Assembly (NCBI RefSeq): GCF_900104695.1
Contig: NZ_FNSW01000001.1
Coordinates: forward strand, 1,798,001 to 1,862,000
Origin: Paenibacillus sp. GP183
GTDB lineage: Bacteria; Bacillota; Bacilli; Paenibacillales; NBRC-103111
Direction: 5' to 3'
Length of the DNA: 64,000 nucleotides
A model generated the notes under the pieces. It had not been told where the DNA came from, did not search any database, and saw only the letters and a program-made list of their open reading frames with translations. Of this stretch, positions 24,484-34,169 are shown piece after piece (the first letter of the stretch is position 1; each line of letters starts with the position of its first letter). Position numbers and translations under genes: made by a program.

Positions 24484-26274
24484 ATGAGTCAATTATTAGA
24501 ACGTAAGGAAGTGCCGGTTGAGAACAGCTGGAGGCTTGAGGATCTTTATAAGGATCAATCATCTTGGGACCAAGAGTATAAAAAGGTAAAAGAATCATTA
24601 AGCAAAATCAGCGCTTTTGAAGGCAAGCTTCATGAGCCTGCCGCTGTAAAACAATGTTTCGAACTGGAAGACGAGGTATCCTTACATACGGAAAGATTGT
24701 ACGTGTATGCGAATATGAAACATCACGAGGATACAGCAGATTCTACTTATCAAGCCTTATCGGACAAAGCCAGGAAAATAAGCGTTGAAGTTGGAGAAGC
24801 TTCCTCCTTCATTTCTCCGGAAATTCTCAGTCTGTCCGATGCTCAGCTAGAGAAGCTTGTCAACAATCCCGATCTTGCATTTTATAAGCAATCGCTGGAA
24901 GAAATGATTCGCCAAAAGCCGCACACACTTTCCAAAGATCAGGAAGCATTACTCGCTCAAGCCGGTAATATAGCAGGTGCGCCAAGCACGATTTTCGGCA
25001 TGCTGAACAATGCGGATCTTAAATTCCCCAAGATTAAAAATGAAATTGGCGAAGAAGTGGAATTAACCCACGGCAGCTACATTCAGTTCTTGGAGAATCG
25101 CAATCGCGATGTGCGGAAGCGCGCTTTTGAAGCTGTCTATGACACCTATCGCGGCCAAAAAAATACGATCGGAGCAACCTTGAGCTCCAATATCAACAAG
25201 AACATGTTTTACGCCAAAGCTCGCAAATATCCATCTGTCCTGGAAATGTCGCTTTACGGCGATAACATCAAGAAGGAAGTCTATACAAACTTGATTGACA
25301 CTGTGCATGATTCGCTGCCTGAGCTTCAGCGTTATCTAAAGCTTCGCAAGAAGCTTCTGAAAGTGGATGAACTGCACATGTACGATTTGTTCGCACCGCT
25401 GGTCGAAGAATTCAAGATGGATATCACTTACCAGCAAGCGAAGGAAGAAATCAAGAAAAGCCTGGCTCCGCTTGGCGAGAATTATCTTAAGATTCTTCAG
25501 CGCGGCTTCGACGACCACTGGATCGATGTATATGAGAACAAAAACAAGCGCAACGGAGCTTACAGCTGGGGTGCTTACGGCACGCATCCTTATGTGCTGC
25601 TGAATCACAAAGACAACCTTAACAGCATGTTCACGCTAGCTCACGAAATGGGCCATGCCATTCATTCATACCTATCCGACGAAACTCAGGAATACCGCTA
25701 TGCGCAGTATACGATTTTCCTGGCTGAAGTCGCATCTACCCTGAATGAAGCCCTTCTCATGGATTACCTGCTAAAACGGGTGACGGATCCAAAAGAGAAG
25801 CTGTACCTGCTAACCTACTATGCAGATCAATTCCGTACCACGGTATTCAGACAAACGATGTTTGCCGAGTTCGAAATGATTACGCATGACAAGGCTGAGC
25901 AAGGCGATGCGTTGACTCCACAGGAGTTCAGCCAGATCTATTACGATCTGAACAAGCTTTACCATGGCCCAGGGATGGTTGTGGATCAAGATATTGAAAT
26001 GGAATGGGCTCGTATCCCTCATTTCTACAACAGCTTCTACGTGTATAAATACGCGACGGGCTTCTCGGCGGCGACCAGCTTTGCCAAGCAGATATTGGAT
26101 GAAGGCGCGCCAGCGGTTGAGCGTTATCTGGGCTTCCTGAAAAGCGGAGGAAGCGATTATTCGCTGAATATCCTTAAGCGCGCAGGTGTTGATATGTCCT
26201 CACCGGAGCCGATTAAGCGAGCCATGAGCGTTTTCAGCTCCCTGATTGATCAGATGGAAGTTATTACAAAATAA
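24484..26274 (+). CDS. pepF: oligoendopeptidase F
   Basis: 596-residue M3B zinc metallopeptidase that cuts short oligopeptides, normally in the cytoplasm. The HEMGH zinc motif is at about residue 388 (FTLAHEMGHAIHSYLSD), with the third ligand E in the following FLAEVASTLNE. The N-terminus MSQLLERKEVPVENSWRLEDLY is that of the family, and AGGAGGG stands 5 bp before this ATG. The same frame is open another 43 codons upstream and encodes a hydrophobic segment (MRWICLLVVLGILSNTF), treated separately as a possible second start. Confidence 0.95.
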   Translation: MSQLLERKEVPVENSWRLEDLYKDQSSWDQEYKKVKESLSKISAFEGKLHEPAAVKQCFELEDEVSLHTERLYVYANMKHHEDTADSTYQALSDKARKISVEVGEASSFISPEILSLSDAQLEKLVNNPDLAFYKQSLEEMIRQKPHTLSKDQEALLAQAGNIAGAPSTIFGMLNNADLKFPKIKNEIGEEVELTHGSYIQFLENRNRDVRKRAFEAVYDTYRGQKNTIGATLSSNINKNMFYAKARKYPSVLEMSLYGDNIKKEVYTNLIDTVHDSLPELQRYLKLRKKLLKVDELHMYDLFAPLVEEFKMDITYQQAKEEIKKSLAPLGENYLKILQRGFDDHWIDVYENKNKRNGAYSWGAYGTHPYVLLNHKDNLNSMFTLAHEMGHAIHSYLSDETQEYRYAQYTIFLAEVASTLNEALLMDYLLKRVTDPKEKLYLLTYYADQFRTTVFRQTMFAEFEMITHDKAEQGDALTPQEFSQIYYDLNKLYHGPGMVVDQDIEMEWARIPHFYNSFYVYKYATGFSAATSFAKQILDEGAPAVERYLGFLKSGGSDYSLNILKRAGVDMSSPEPIKRAMSVFSSLIDQMEVITK

Positions 26275-26355
26275 ATTTTTGTCTTATGCAACTTCACAGC
26301 CCTCTTCTTCGTCAGTGAAAGCAAGAATAAACTGATGGTTGGAGGGGGCTTATGT

Positions 26356-28743
26356 ATGAAAAAAATGGCATTATTGGGTGGACTCATTTTAGCAGTATTT
26401 GCGCTTTTTACCACAGGCTCATTGGCTGGGAGCAACGACGCCGCTGCGAAAGTGACAACGGGAACCGGACCGATCCCCATTGAATTCGCCGGCAAGCAGC
26501 TTACTTTTACAACCGTTCCGCAAAACATGGACAATCACTTGATGGTGCCGCTCAGAGAAATGAGCGATATGCTGGGCATACAAGTGCAATGGAATGAGCA
26601 AACCGGAGAAATTGCCTCAAAGAAGGATGGACGCTCTTTGATCTGGAATTTGGGACAAGCTGAAGCGCAAAGCAGCATTGGGAAGCTATCACTGGCAGAG
26701 GCACCTTACTTGGCTGACGAAAGCCTTATGGTGCCGCTGCGCAATTTTTCTGAAGCCTTTGGTTTTATTGTGCATTGGGACGAATCCCGCAAAGCTTTAG
26801 TGCTGCAAAAGGAAGAAAGCAATCTTCCGATTGTCGGCTCCGCTGCGAAGCTCTCTGCTTTGCTTGAAGAAAGCCAAATAAATGGAAATATGCAGTATAG
26901 TATGAACAACCGAAATGTGATGAAAAGTGCAGGTGCCGCTTCGACCGGAGCTGTTCCAGCGACAGCACAATCTTCAGCTGCAGCTGCCATTGAAAGCAAA
27001 GCGGATACATCCTCCGGCTATTCCACCACGAATGTGCAGGTAGCGGGAGTTGATGAAGCGGACATCGTTAAAACGGACGGAAGCTACATCTATCAAGTCA
27101 ATCGGGACAAGGTCATTGTCAGTCAAGCGGTACCTGCCGACAAGATGAAAATAGTCAGCACGCTTTCTTTTTCAGATGGGGCAATGCAGCCAACTGAGCT
27201 TTATGTGGACAGCAAGTATCTGATTGTTATCGGGAATACGGCTGGAAATCGTGCGATCTCCTTCCCTGCTGCAAAGCCAATGGACAGCAAAATGATAATG
27301 CCCATCCGACCGAATTTTAAAACAACCGTAAAAGCGATCATTTACGATCTTACTGATAAAGCTAATTTGAAAAAACTGCGTGAAGTTGAGCTGGACGGCT
27401 ATTACGTTTCCTCGAGAAAAATCAACGATTCGTTGTATGTAATCGCGAACAAAGGCATCGACATGCAAATACTAAAGGAAAACAGTGCTGATGACAATCT
27501 GCTAACGGCTCCTTCATATCGGGACACTGCTACGAGTGACGGTTATACACCGCTGCCTTACGATCGAATTCGTTATTTCCCGGGTACAGTCGCACCGAAC
27601 TTTGTACTTGTCGGCGGTTTAAATCTAAGCGAGGCTAATAAGCCAATGCAGGTCTCTTCCTATGTAGGTGCAGGCGACAATATATATGCTAACGAGGATC
27701 ATTTGTACGTTGCTGTTACCCAATATAAACAAGTGACCCAACCCATGAATGATGTGGCGGCAGCCAATTCCAAAATGATGCCGCAGTCAGTTGAAACCAA
27801 TACATTGATTTATAAATTTGCCTTGGATCAAGGAGCCGTTCGTTCTATTGCGAGTGGGACCGTACCGGGTACCATTATCGGCCAATTCGCCATGGATGAA
27901 CACGCCGGATATTTCCGAATTGCCACAACAAATGGGAACATATTCAGGACGGATGAACAAACCTCCAAGAACAATGTGTATGTGCTTGACGGTACAATGA
28001 ACAGGAGCGGACAACTCGAGGGACTTGCTCCCGGTGAACGCATCTATTCGATTCGCTTTATGGGGGATCGCGCCTATATGGTCACTTTCAAGAAAGTCGA
28101 CCCGCTCTTTGTCATTGATCTTAAAGATCCCAAAGCCCCTGTGGTGTTGGGCAAACTGAAGATCCCAGGCTATAGCGATTACTTGCATCCTTATGATGAG
28201 AATCACATCATTGGATTTGGCAAAGATGCGGTTGAAGCGGCCAATGAATGGGATCCTAAGGGATCGACAACCGCATTTTATCAAGGCATGAAAATTGCCA
28301 TGTTTGATGTCAGCGACGTCACTCATCCAATCGAAATGTTCAAGGAATCCATTGGTGTGCGAGGAACGGATTCTGAATTGCTTCATAATCATAAAGCGCT
28401 TCTGTTCTCCAAAGAAAAAGGCTTGCTGGCTTTCCCGGTTACGGTTATGGAAAATAAGGCGGCAGCCGGAGCATCAAGAGTTATGGACTATGGACAATTT
28501 ACGTTCCAAGGACTGTATGTGTACCATGTGGATTTAACGAAAGGCTTTCAGCTTCAAGGCAAAATCACACATTTATCCCAAGCAGACTTGGATAAAGCCG
28601 GATCCGGCTGGTATCAAGGTGATTTCAATGTTCAAAGAGGCATGTATATTGATAATGTACTGTACAGTGTATCTTCAGGCATGATTAAAGCTAATGAGCT
28701 CGGCTCGCTTAAGGAACTGAGCCTGTTGAAATTGACTCCTTAG
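26356..28743 (+). CDS. secreted beta-propeller protein with copper-amine-oxidase-like N-terminal domain
   Basis: About 795 residues. It has a signal peptide (MKKMALLGGLILAVFALFTTGSLAG), then a two-repeat copper amine oxidase-like N-terminal domain (MVPLREMSDMLGIQVQWNEQTGEI and MVPLRNFSEAFGFIVHWDES). A Ser/Ala-rich linker leads to the secreted beta-propeller domain (TTNVQVAGVDEADIVKTDG, YIYQVNRDKVIV, LYVDSKYLIVIGNT). The propeller domain is known in bacteria and archaea; its ligand is not. Start ATG 26356 fits GGAGGGGG; the TTG/GTG starts upstream do not. Probably exported to the cell surface. Confidence 0.88.
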   Translation: MKKMALLGGLILAVFALFTTGSLAGSNDAAAKVTTGTGPIPIEFAGKQLTFTTVPQNMDNHLMVPLREMSDMLGIQVQWNEQTGEIASKKDGRSLIWNLGQAEAQSSIGKLSLAEAPYLADESLMVPLRNFSEAFGFIVHWDESRKALVLQKEESNLPIVGSAAKLSALLEESQINGNMQYSMNNRNVMKSAGAASTGAVPATAQSSAAAAIESKADTSSGYSTTNVQVAGVDEADIVKTDGSYIYQVNRDKVIVSQAVPADKMKIVSTLSFSDGAMQPTELYVDSKYLIVIGNTAGNRAISFPAAKPMDSKMIMPIRPNFKTTVKAIIYDLTDKANLKKLREVELDGYYVSSRKINDSLYVIANKGIDMQILKENSADDNLLTAPSYRDTATSDGYTPLPYDRIRYFPGTVAPNFVLVGGLNLSEANKPMQVSSYVGAGDNIYANEDHLYVAVTQYKQVTQPMNDVAAANSKMMPQSVETNTLIYKFALDQGAVRSIASGTVPGTIIGQFAMDEHAGYFRIATTNGNIFRTDEQTSKNNVYVLDGTMNRSGQLEGLAPGERIYSIRFMGDRAYMVTFKKVDPLFVIDLKDPKAPVVLGKLKIPGYSDYLHPYDENHIIGFGKDAVEAANEWDPKGSTTAFYQGMKIAMFDVSDVTHPIEMFKESIGVRGTDSELLHNHKALLFSKEKGLLAFPVTVMENKAAAGASRVMDYGQFTFQGLYVYHVDLTKGFQLQGKITHLSQADLDKAGSGWYQGDFNVQRGMYIDNVLYSVSSGMIKANELGSLKELSLLKLTP

Positions 28744-28755
28744 CCATTCAACAGC

Positions 28756-28791
28756 AACAACCCTGAACTCAGTTAGAGTTTCAGGGTTGTT
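28756..28791 (+). terminator. terminator of the beta-propeller gene
   Basis: AACAACCCTGAA (28756-28767) pairs with TTCAGGGTTGTT (28780-28791), then TT. Confidence 0.85.
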
Positions 28792-28813
28792 TTACGATTA
28801 CAGGTAATCTACA

Positions 28814-28957
28814 ATGAATGAAGACTTCGATAAAATACCGGAAAAGGTGAAGATAATTATGATCGGTGCGCTTATTTTTGGAATCGTGCTTGTAATCACG
28901 ATGCTAGTCTTATTGATTTGGGTGCTGAATAAAGCTTATTCCCGAAGAGATGAGTAG
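28814..28957 (+). CDS. small single-span membrane protein
   Basis: 47 residues: a charged N-terminus (MNEDFDKIPEKVK), one hydrophobic helix (IIMIGALIFGIVLVITMLVL), and RRDE at the end. The ATG at 28859 has a better ribosome site (AAGGTG, 8 bp) and would give a 32-residue form. It lies after the terminator of the propeller gene and ends 2 bp before the stop of the convergent DUF92 gene. No family recognised. Confidence 0.45.
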   Translation: MNEDFDKIPEKVKIIMIGALIFGIVLVITMLVLLIWVLNKAYSRRDE

Positions 28958-28959
28958 AT

Positions 28960-29787
28960 TTATAGAAGCCATATCAGCATTGCCGCCGCAATGCCACCAA
29001 TAGCCGAGCTGACAGTATTGACTGCATCATTATTCATCCAGGATGCTCCTCTGATGCGCGCAGCATCTGCATCACAGTGGCGGGATTTTTCTATTTCTTT
29101 TCCGCAGCTGTCACAACGATACATCACCTGAACCGTAGCTCCCAGCCATGAATCGGCAAGTGAGCCTAACAGTCCTGCGAATAAACCTGTTACCAGCAAT
29201 GGAATCAACATCCCTCCGCCATACCACTGCATGTCTGTTAAGGGAGATATCTGAATAAAGATCCAAGCAACTGCGCCGATGAACAATCCTCCGGCAGCTG
29301 AAGCCGCAATACCCATCCAGGTAATTCCGCCGGATGTCCCGGGTGCGACCTGCTTTCCGCTAACTATAGATCGAGGCAGACTACGGCTCAAACCACCAAT
29401 TTCAGTCGCCCATGTATCACTATTCACTGTTGCCATGACTCCGATAAACATTGCCAACCAGATGGGATGCGGCCATATTGCGGAGGCTGTACACAGCATT
29501 AGACCCAAGCCTCCATTTGCCACCACTTGACCGGCATCGCGTCTGCTACCTTTGGCGTAACCGCTCTCTGCAGCCGACTTACGATGGTGTTTCAACTTGG
29601 AAAGCGCTGTAGATGATATAAAAAAGGCAATCAACGTTCCGAACCATGCCAAGCTGCCAAGCCCATACATAATGGTTCCTAGCATAAATGCAGCGATGGC
29701 TCCCGACAAAGATAATGAACGCTTCCAATAAGCCAGTAATGCAATGAACAAACTTCCCAACAAACCTGTCAACCAAGCTCCAATCAC
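28960..29787 (-). CDS. DUF92 (TMEM19-like) membrane protein
   Basis: 275 residues, six or seven membrane helices, from GTG 29787 (AAGGAGG 8 bp upstream). Signatures: LSLSGAIAAFMLGTIMYGLGSLAWF, then KGSRRDAGQVVANGG and MATVNSDTWATEIGGLSR, then PGTSGGITWMG. These belong to DUF92, the family of plant and cyanobacterial phytyl-phosphate kinase VTE6, so a prenyl-phosphate substrate is possible but unproven. A convergent small ORF lies at its 3' end. Confidence 0.88.
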   Translation of the reverse strand: MIGAWLTGLLGSLFIALLAYWKRSLSLSGAIAAFMLGTIMYGLGSLAWFGTLIAFFISSTALSKLKHHRKSAAESGYAKGSRRDAGQVVANGGLGLMLCTASAIWPHPIWLAMFIGVMATVNSDTWATEIGGLSRSLPRSIVSGKQVAPGTSGGITWMGIAASAAGGLFIGAVAWIFIQISPLTDMQWYGGGMLIPLLVTGLFAGLLGSLADSWLGATVQVMYRCDSCGKEIEKSRHCDADAARIRGASWMNNDAVNTVSSAIGGIAAAMLIWLL

Positions 29788-29969
29788 TAACGCTGCCTCC
29801 TTGCTGATATCCTTGATTCATTTTACAGGATGAGCTTACCCGAAACAATCATGGGTTTTTCGACATAATTCCCCAATATCTTGTCTTTCAAGCAGGATTT
29901 TTGGTGTTTGTGAGGAATATATGGTTTTTATGAGGAGTATAGGATGAAAAGAGACTCAAGGAGGATTAT

Positions 29970-31163
29970 ATGGAACACGACATGGTTGGACTCGAGCCAA
30001 AGCTCAAAAAGGACTTGCACCCAGAAGAAATGCTTCGGATCATCTTTGATTTCGCAGCCAAAATCGCGAATGAGCGCAATCTGGACAACGTGCTGATGCT
30101 GATGGCCGACATGGGCAGAGACATGATCGTGTCCGACCGCTGTACTGTTTGGCTGCTTGACAAGAATAAAAACGAGCTTTGGTCCAAGGTCGCCCACGGC
30201 ATGAATGAAATAAGAATGCCCAGTACTGCTGGACTTGTTGGTCATGCAGTCACATCCGGTAAGGCTGTTTTCATCGACGACGCTTATGAAAATGAAGAAT
30301 ATAAACAATTTTTGATCAACGGTGCCTTAAAGGTAGACAAGCAAACCGGTTATCGCACGAAAGCGTTAATGGTCATTCCCTTCCGCAATAATGAAGGCGA
30401 AATTATGGGAGCCTATCAGGCGATCAACAAAATGACGGAGAGCGGACAATTTTCCAGCAAGGACATGGAATACTTGACACTTGCTTCTTCCTATGCGGGA
30501 AAGTCCCTCGAATCTGCTCTGCTCACCAATGAAATCGAAGAAACGCAAAAAGAAATTATTTTCACGATGGGTGAAATCGGCGAAAGCCGCTCCAAGGAAA
30601 CAGGAAACCATGTTAAACGTGTTGCGGAATTTTCTTACTTTCTGGCACTTGGTCTTGGGATGAGCCAGGAAGAAGCCGACCTGCTGAAAATGGCTTCCCC
30701 GATGCATGACATCGGCAAAGTCGCGATCCCGGATGAGGTGCTCAAAAAACCGGGCAAGCTGACGGAAGAAGAATTCGATGTCATGAAGTCTCATACGAAT
30801 ATCGGTTATAATTTGCTCAAAAACTCCACCCGCCACATTCTTAAAACAGCTGCTATCGTTGCTTATCAGCACCATGAGAAGTGGAATGGAAAAGGTTATC
30901 CTTGCGGAATCAAAGGCGAGGAAATCCACATCTATGGCCGCATCACAGCCATTGCTGACGTATTTGATGCGTTAGGCAGCGAAAGAGTATACAAAAAGGC
31001 TTGGGAGCTGGACCGAATTCTCAATTTGTTCAAGGAAGAACGCGGTCATCATTTTGATCCTCGGGTCGTTGATGTGTTTTTTGAACAGCTGCCGAATATT
31101 GTAAAAGTACGCGATGCTTATTCCGATTTCAATCTCGCAGAGAAGACTGAAAATAGTCATTAA
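29970..31163 (+). CDS. GAF and HD-GYP domain protein (c-di-GMP phosphodiesterase)
   Basis: 397 residues, cytosolic. An N-terminal GAF-type sensor (about 25-180; NLDNVLMLMADMGRDMIVSDRCTVWLLD) is followed by an HD-GYP domain (about 195-385). The metal residues are present: HVKRV, HDIGKVAIPD and HHEKWNGKGYP (the GYP motif), then ITAIADVFDALGSERVYKKAW. HD-GYP enzymes hydrolyse c-di-GMP to GMP. The ligand of the GAF part is unknown. RBS CAAGGAGG, single gene. A GGDEF-EAL protein and a c-di-GMP riboswitch occur in the same window. Confidence 0.93.
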   Translation: MEHDMVGLEPKLKKDLHPEEMLRIIFDFAAKIANERNLDNVLMLMADMGRDMIVSDRCTVWLLDKNKNELWSKVAHGMNEIRMPSTAGLVGHAVTSGKAVFIDDAYENEEYKQFLINGALKVDKQTGYRTKALMVIPFRNNEGEIMGAYQAINKMTESGQFSSKDMEYLTLASSYAGKSLESALLTNEIEETQKEIIFTMGEIGESRSKETGNHVKRVAEFSYFLALGLGMSQEEADLLKMASPMHDIGKVAIPDEVLKKPGKLTEEEFDVMKSHTNIGYNLLKNSTRHILKTAAIVAYQHHEKWNGKGYPCGIKGEEIHIYGRITAIADVFDALGSERVYKKAWELDRILNLFKEERGHHFDPRVVDVFFEQLPNIVKVRDAYSDFNLAEKTENSH

Positions 31164-31170
31164 CTGTTGT

Positions 31171-31197
31171 AAAAAGCTCCCCGAGGGGAGCTTTTTT
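31171..31197 (+). terminator. terminator of the HD-GYP gene
   Basis: AGCTCCCC (31175-31182) pairs with GGGGAGCT (31185-31192), flanked by A5 and T6, so it could also serve the convergent gene. Confidence 0.9.
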
Positions 31198-31217
31198 GGT
31201 GCGAGAAGGTTTAGGCA

Positions 31218-31856
31218 TTAACCTTCGGTTTTTATGGTAATAGACCCTAAAGATTGGTCGCCCCACAGAAGCTCCAGGCGATCGCCCTGCTGAACAGGAC
31301 CCACGCCTTCAGGTGTTCCTGTATAGATGATATCGCCTTCACCCAATCCGAAGTTGACTGCGATAAAATCAATAATGGTTTGCAGGTTAAAGATCAAATT
31401 TTGGATATTGCCTCTCTGAACGGATTCCCCATTTTTCAGGAGCTGAAAATCAGTTTGCTCCAAGGCGGCTGCTCCAGGAAAAGGCAGAAAACCTGTTATA
31501 GGCGCTGATCCCAAGAAGCCTTTGGCCGGAAGCCAGGGCTGTCCTTTTTTCTTCATTTCATTTTGTACGTCGCGAAGTGTAAAATCTATGCCCAATGCGA
31601 ATTGATCGATAATCTCATCAACGCTGATCCCAGGCGTATAAGATTTCCCTACATGTAGGACAAGCTCTCCCTCATAGTGGATTCCGCCTTGATCTCCGGG
31701 AAGAGTTACATGTTCCGCGTCCATGGAGATTAGCGCATGCGTGGGTTTGGTAAAAATCATCGGCTTATCGGGTACATCGTTTCCAAGCTCAGCGGCATGT
31801 TCCCGATAATTACGCCCGACACAGTAAATATTACGTATGGTGTTAAAGTTTGTCAT
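31218..31856 (-). CDS. fumarylacetoacetate hydrolase-family protein
   Basis: 212 residues. The FAH fold signatures are: IYCVGRNYREHAAELGN, PMIFTKPTHALI, then the metal residues in IHYEGELVLHVG and FALGIDFTLRDVQ, and GDIIYTGTPEGVGPVQQGD. Such enzymes hydrolyse or decarboxylate beta-diketo acids, for example oxaloacetate or acylpyruvate. The exact substrate is unknown. RBS GAGGAA. Single gene. Confidence 0.92.
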   Translation of the reverse strand: MTNFNTIRNIYCVGRNYREHAAELGNDVPDKPMIFTKPTHALISMDAEHVTLPGDQGGIHYEGELVLHVGKSYTPGISVDEIIDQFALGIDFTLRDVQNEMKKKGQPWLPAKGFLGSAPITGFLPFPGAAALEQTDFQLLKNGESVQRGNIQNLIFNLQTIIDFIAVNFGLGEGDIIYTGTPEGVGPVQQGDRLELLWGDQSLGSITIKTEG

Positions 31857-31900
31857 CGATATTTCCTCTTTTCATTTAGTAGTATATAATCCATATCCTA

Positions 31901-33199
31901 TCAGCGCTGTAAAGTCTGCAGCGGCACGACTCGTCCTGCTTCGTTAACTTTGGCCTGGATCGAAATTTGGCTTAAACGCTCAAACAGCTTTGTTGCTTTT
32001 TCTTTGGCCATGATTTCAGGCTGTGCCACTTTGTTTTGAATAGGCACAAGATCAAGGTCACAGCGTTTTTCCTTGCTGCAAGTTGCTTGCAGAATAACGG
32101 ATTCCAAAGTCTTTTGGACCTCGTTAACTGTGAAAATGAAATTACCAAGGCTATAAGCAATCCACTTGCCTTTATAATTCTCAAATCCCTGCAGCACATG
32201 AGGGTGGCTGGCAACAATCAAATCTGCTCCGGCATCGATATAACGGTGCGCAAGCTCGGTTTGAAATTTATCAGGGTTATCCGTACGCTCCACTCCCCAA
32301 TGCGCGATGACGACAACGAGATCAGCCTGCTGTCTGGCTTTTTGGATGGCTTCAACCGGCATTGTATAGCTATAGGTTTCTGCTACCCCCGGGTGATTGA
32401 CTCCGGCTTTCCAGGAACCCTCCGGTACGACACGTGAGAAGCCCAGAAAAGCGATTTTAATCCCTTGCTTTTCAACAATAACGGGACTATAGGCTTCTGC
32501 GGCATCTTTGCCTGCTCCTATGTACTTGATATCCACTTTTTTCAGCTCATCGAACGTATCCAGCAGTCCTTCTTTACCATAATCCATAACATGGTTATTG
32601 GCCAAATTCACCAGATCTACCCCAGCGTCCTTAAAGGGCGGTAAAGCGAGCGGTGAGCCGCGATAAACATAATCTTTTTTCTGAACTTCTCCTCTAACCG
32701 TTATGGGAGTTTCCAAATTGGCAACCGTGTAATCCGCTTTCTGGAGATAATCTTTAACAAAGGTATAAGGATAATCATAGCCATTTTTTTTCATTTGAAC
32801 TTCTACTGTGCTTGAAAAAATCACATCTCCGACAAAACTCAGCTTAACTTGCTGTCCGGTTAAAGGAGTTTGCGGCGCTTCAGTCAGTGCTGGAGCTGAT
32901 GGAACAGTTGAAGCTGTTGGGATGGGCTGAGATGGCACGGGCGTTGGCTGCTGATCCGGTTTAGGAGTAGCCTCAGGCTTGGTTGTCACTGCAGCGCTTG
33001 ATGTTGGAGCTGCTGATACTGCCAAAGGAGTCTTCCCTTGATTCATAGTTGCTTGATTGGATTGAGAAAAAAGATAAATTGCACCCAAGACCAGGATCAA
33101 GCAAACAGCGGCGATTGCAGCTATCCAGGCGACAAGACGTTTGACAGGCCACTTACTTTCTTTATGGTTTTTACGATGACGATCTGATCTCGATAACAT
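31901..33199 (-). CDS. CapA-family protein, poly-gamma-glutamate synthesis type
   Basis: About 432 residues from ATG 33199 (AGAAAGGG upstream). A basic N-terminus precedes one membrane helix (VAWIAAIAAVCLILVLGAIYLFS), then about 80 residues of Pro/Thr/Ala-rich linker, and a CapA metallophosphoesterase-like domain. Motifs: LSFVGDVIFSS, ANLETPIT, NLANNHVMDYGKEGLLDT, VVIAHWGVER, DAGADLIVASHPHVLQGFE and YSLGNFIF. CapA acts in poly-gamma-glutamate capsule export; many stand-alone homologues have no known function. No capBC genes are nearby. Confidence 0.92.
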   Translation of the reverse strand: MLSRSDRHRKNHKESKWPVKRLVAWIAAIAAVCLILVLGAIYLFSQSNQATMNQGKTPLAVSAAPTSSAAVTTKPEATPKPDQQPTPVPSQPIPTASTVPSAPALTEAPQTPLTGQQVKLSFVGDVIFSSTVEVQMKKNGYDYPYTFVKDYLQKADYTVANLETPITVRGEVQKKDYVYRGSPLALPPFKDAGVDLVNLANNHVMDYGKEGLLDTFDELKKVDIKYIGAGKDAAEAYSPVIVEKQGIKIAFLGFSRVVPEGSWKAGVNHPGVAETYSYTMPVEAIQKARQQADLVVVIAHWGVERTDNPDKFQTELAHRYIDAGADLIVASHPHVLQGFENYKGKWIAYSLGNFIFTVNEVQKTLESVILQATCSKEKRCDLDLVPIQNKVAQPEIMAKEKATKLFERLSQISIQAKVNEAGRVVPLQTLQR

Positions 33200-33354
33200 G
33201 GTTAAACCCTTTCTGGTAAAGTTAATCAATGCGGAAGCGTCAACACTAACAAATTATAGCAGAATGGAGCTGTAAAAGTAACTTATTCTCAGAATCTATG
33301 GGATATGATATAAATGGTAATGAGCCTCACTGGACTGGAAAGGCAGGATGAATA

Positions 33355-34128
33355 ATGGAAAGGATCGCATTGATTTCAGATATCCACGGCAATATGCCGG
33401 CACTGGAAGCCGTTCTGCTTGATATAAAGCAAAGAGGGATTGATCGGATCGTTTGTCTGGGGGATCTTGTAGGCAAGGGGCCGGAACCGGCTGAAACGAT
33501 AGATCGAATTCGGGAAACCTGTGAAGTAGTGGTGCAGGGGAATTGGGATTTGGGCATTACCTATAAACAGGATAACGACAATGGGTTATGGCAGCAATCC
33601 AGAATTGGTCCGGAGCGGCTTGCCTATCTGGCGCAGCTTCCCTTCGCTTACGAATTTATGCTCAGCGGCAAACTATTTCGATTTTTTCATGCTTCCGCCA
33701 ATAGCGTATTCCACCGTGTCAAACGCAAAGCCAGCAAGGAAGAAAGGCTTGCCATGTTCAGCAACACTGACCTTACCAATCAGACTTGCGGTCAAAAGCG
33801 GCCTGATCTTATTGGTTATGCAGACATACATGTGCCTTATTTACTCACACTTAAAACAGCTTCGGACAACCCTACCGAGCTTCATCAAGGCAGCGGTTTA
33901 ACCTTGTTTAACGTAGGGAGCGTCGGGTCACCCTATGATGGAAATCCTCACTCCTGCTATTGTATTGTCGAAGGCAGCTTTAACAGCTTACATCCCTCCA
34001 GCTATTCGATCCAAATTGTTCGTACTCCTTATGATATAGAGCATTCGATCCAATTGGCTCGGGCTGCCAAGCTTCCTGACTTCGATCGCTATATGTTGGA
34101 AATCAGCACCGGTTTGGTTCACAAATAA
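33355..34128 (+). CDS. metallophosphoesterase
   Basis: 257 residues with calcineurin-like phosphoesterase motifs: ALISDIHGNMPALEAVLLDI, VCLGDLVGKGPEP, VVQGNWDLG and, later, NVGSVGSPYDGNP. The GDLVGKGPEP and NVGSVG wording fits the YfcE/MJ0936-like subgroup of phosphodiesterases. Metal-dependent hydrolysis of a phosphomonoester or diester is expected; the substrate is unknown. Note the usual GNHD is GNWD, with tryptophan replacing the histidine. Confidence 0.88.
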   Translation: MERIALISDIHGNMPALEAVLLDIKQRGIDRIVCLGDLVGKGPEPAETIDRIRETCEVVVQGNWDLGITYKQDNDNGLWQQSRIGPERLAYLAQLPFAYEFMLSGKLFRFFHASANSVFHRVKRKASKEERLAMFSNTDLTNQTCGQKRPDLIGYADIHVPYLLTLKTASDNPTELHQGSGLTLFNVGSVGSPYDGNPHSCYCIVEGSFNSLHPSSYSIQIVRTPYDIEHSIQLARAAKLPDFDRYMLEISTGLVHK

Positions 34129-34169
34129 ACTCTCCATACTGCAAGGATAACTTGAAATGAGGGGTACAT

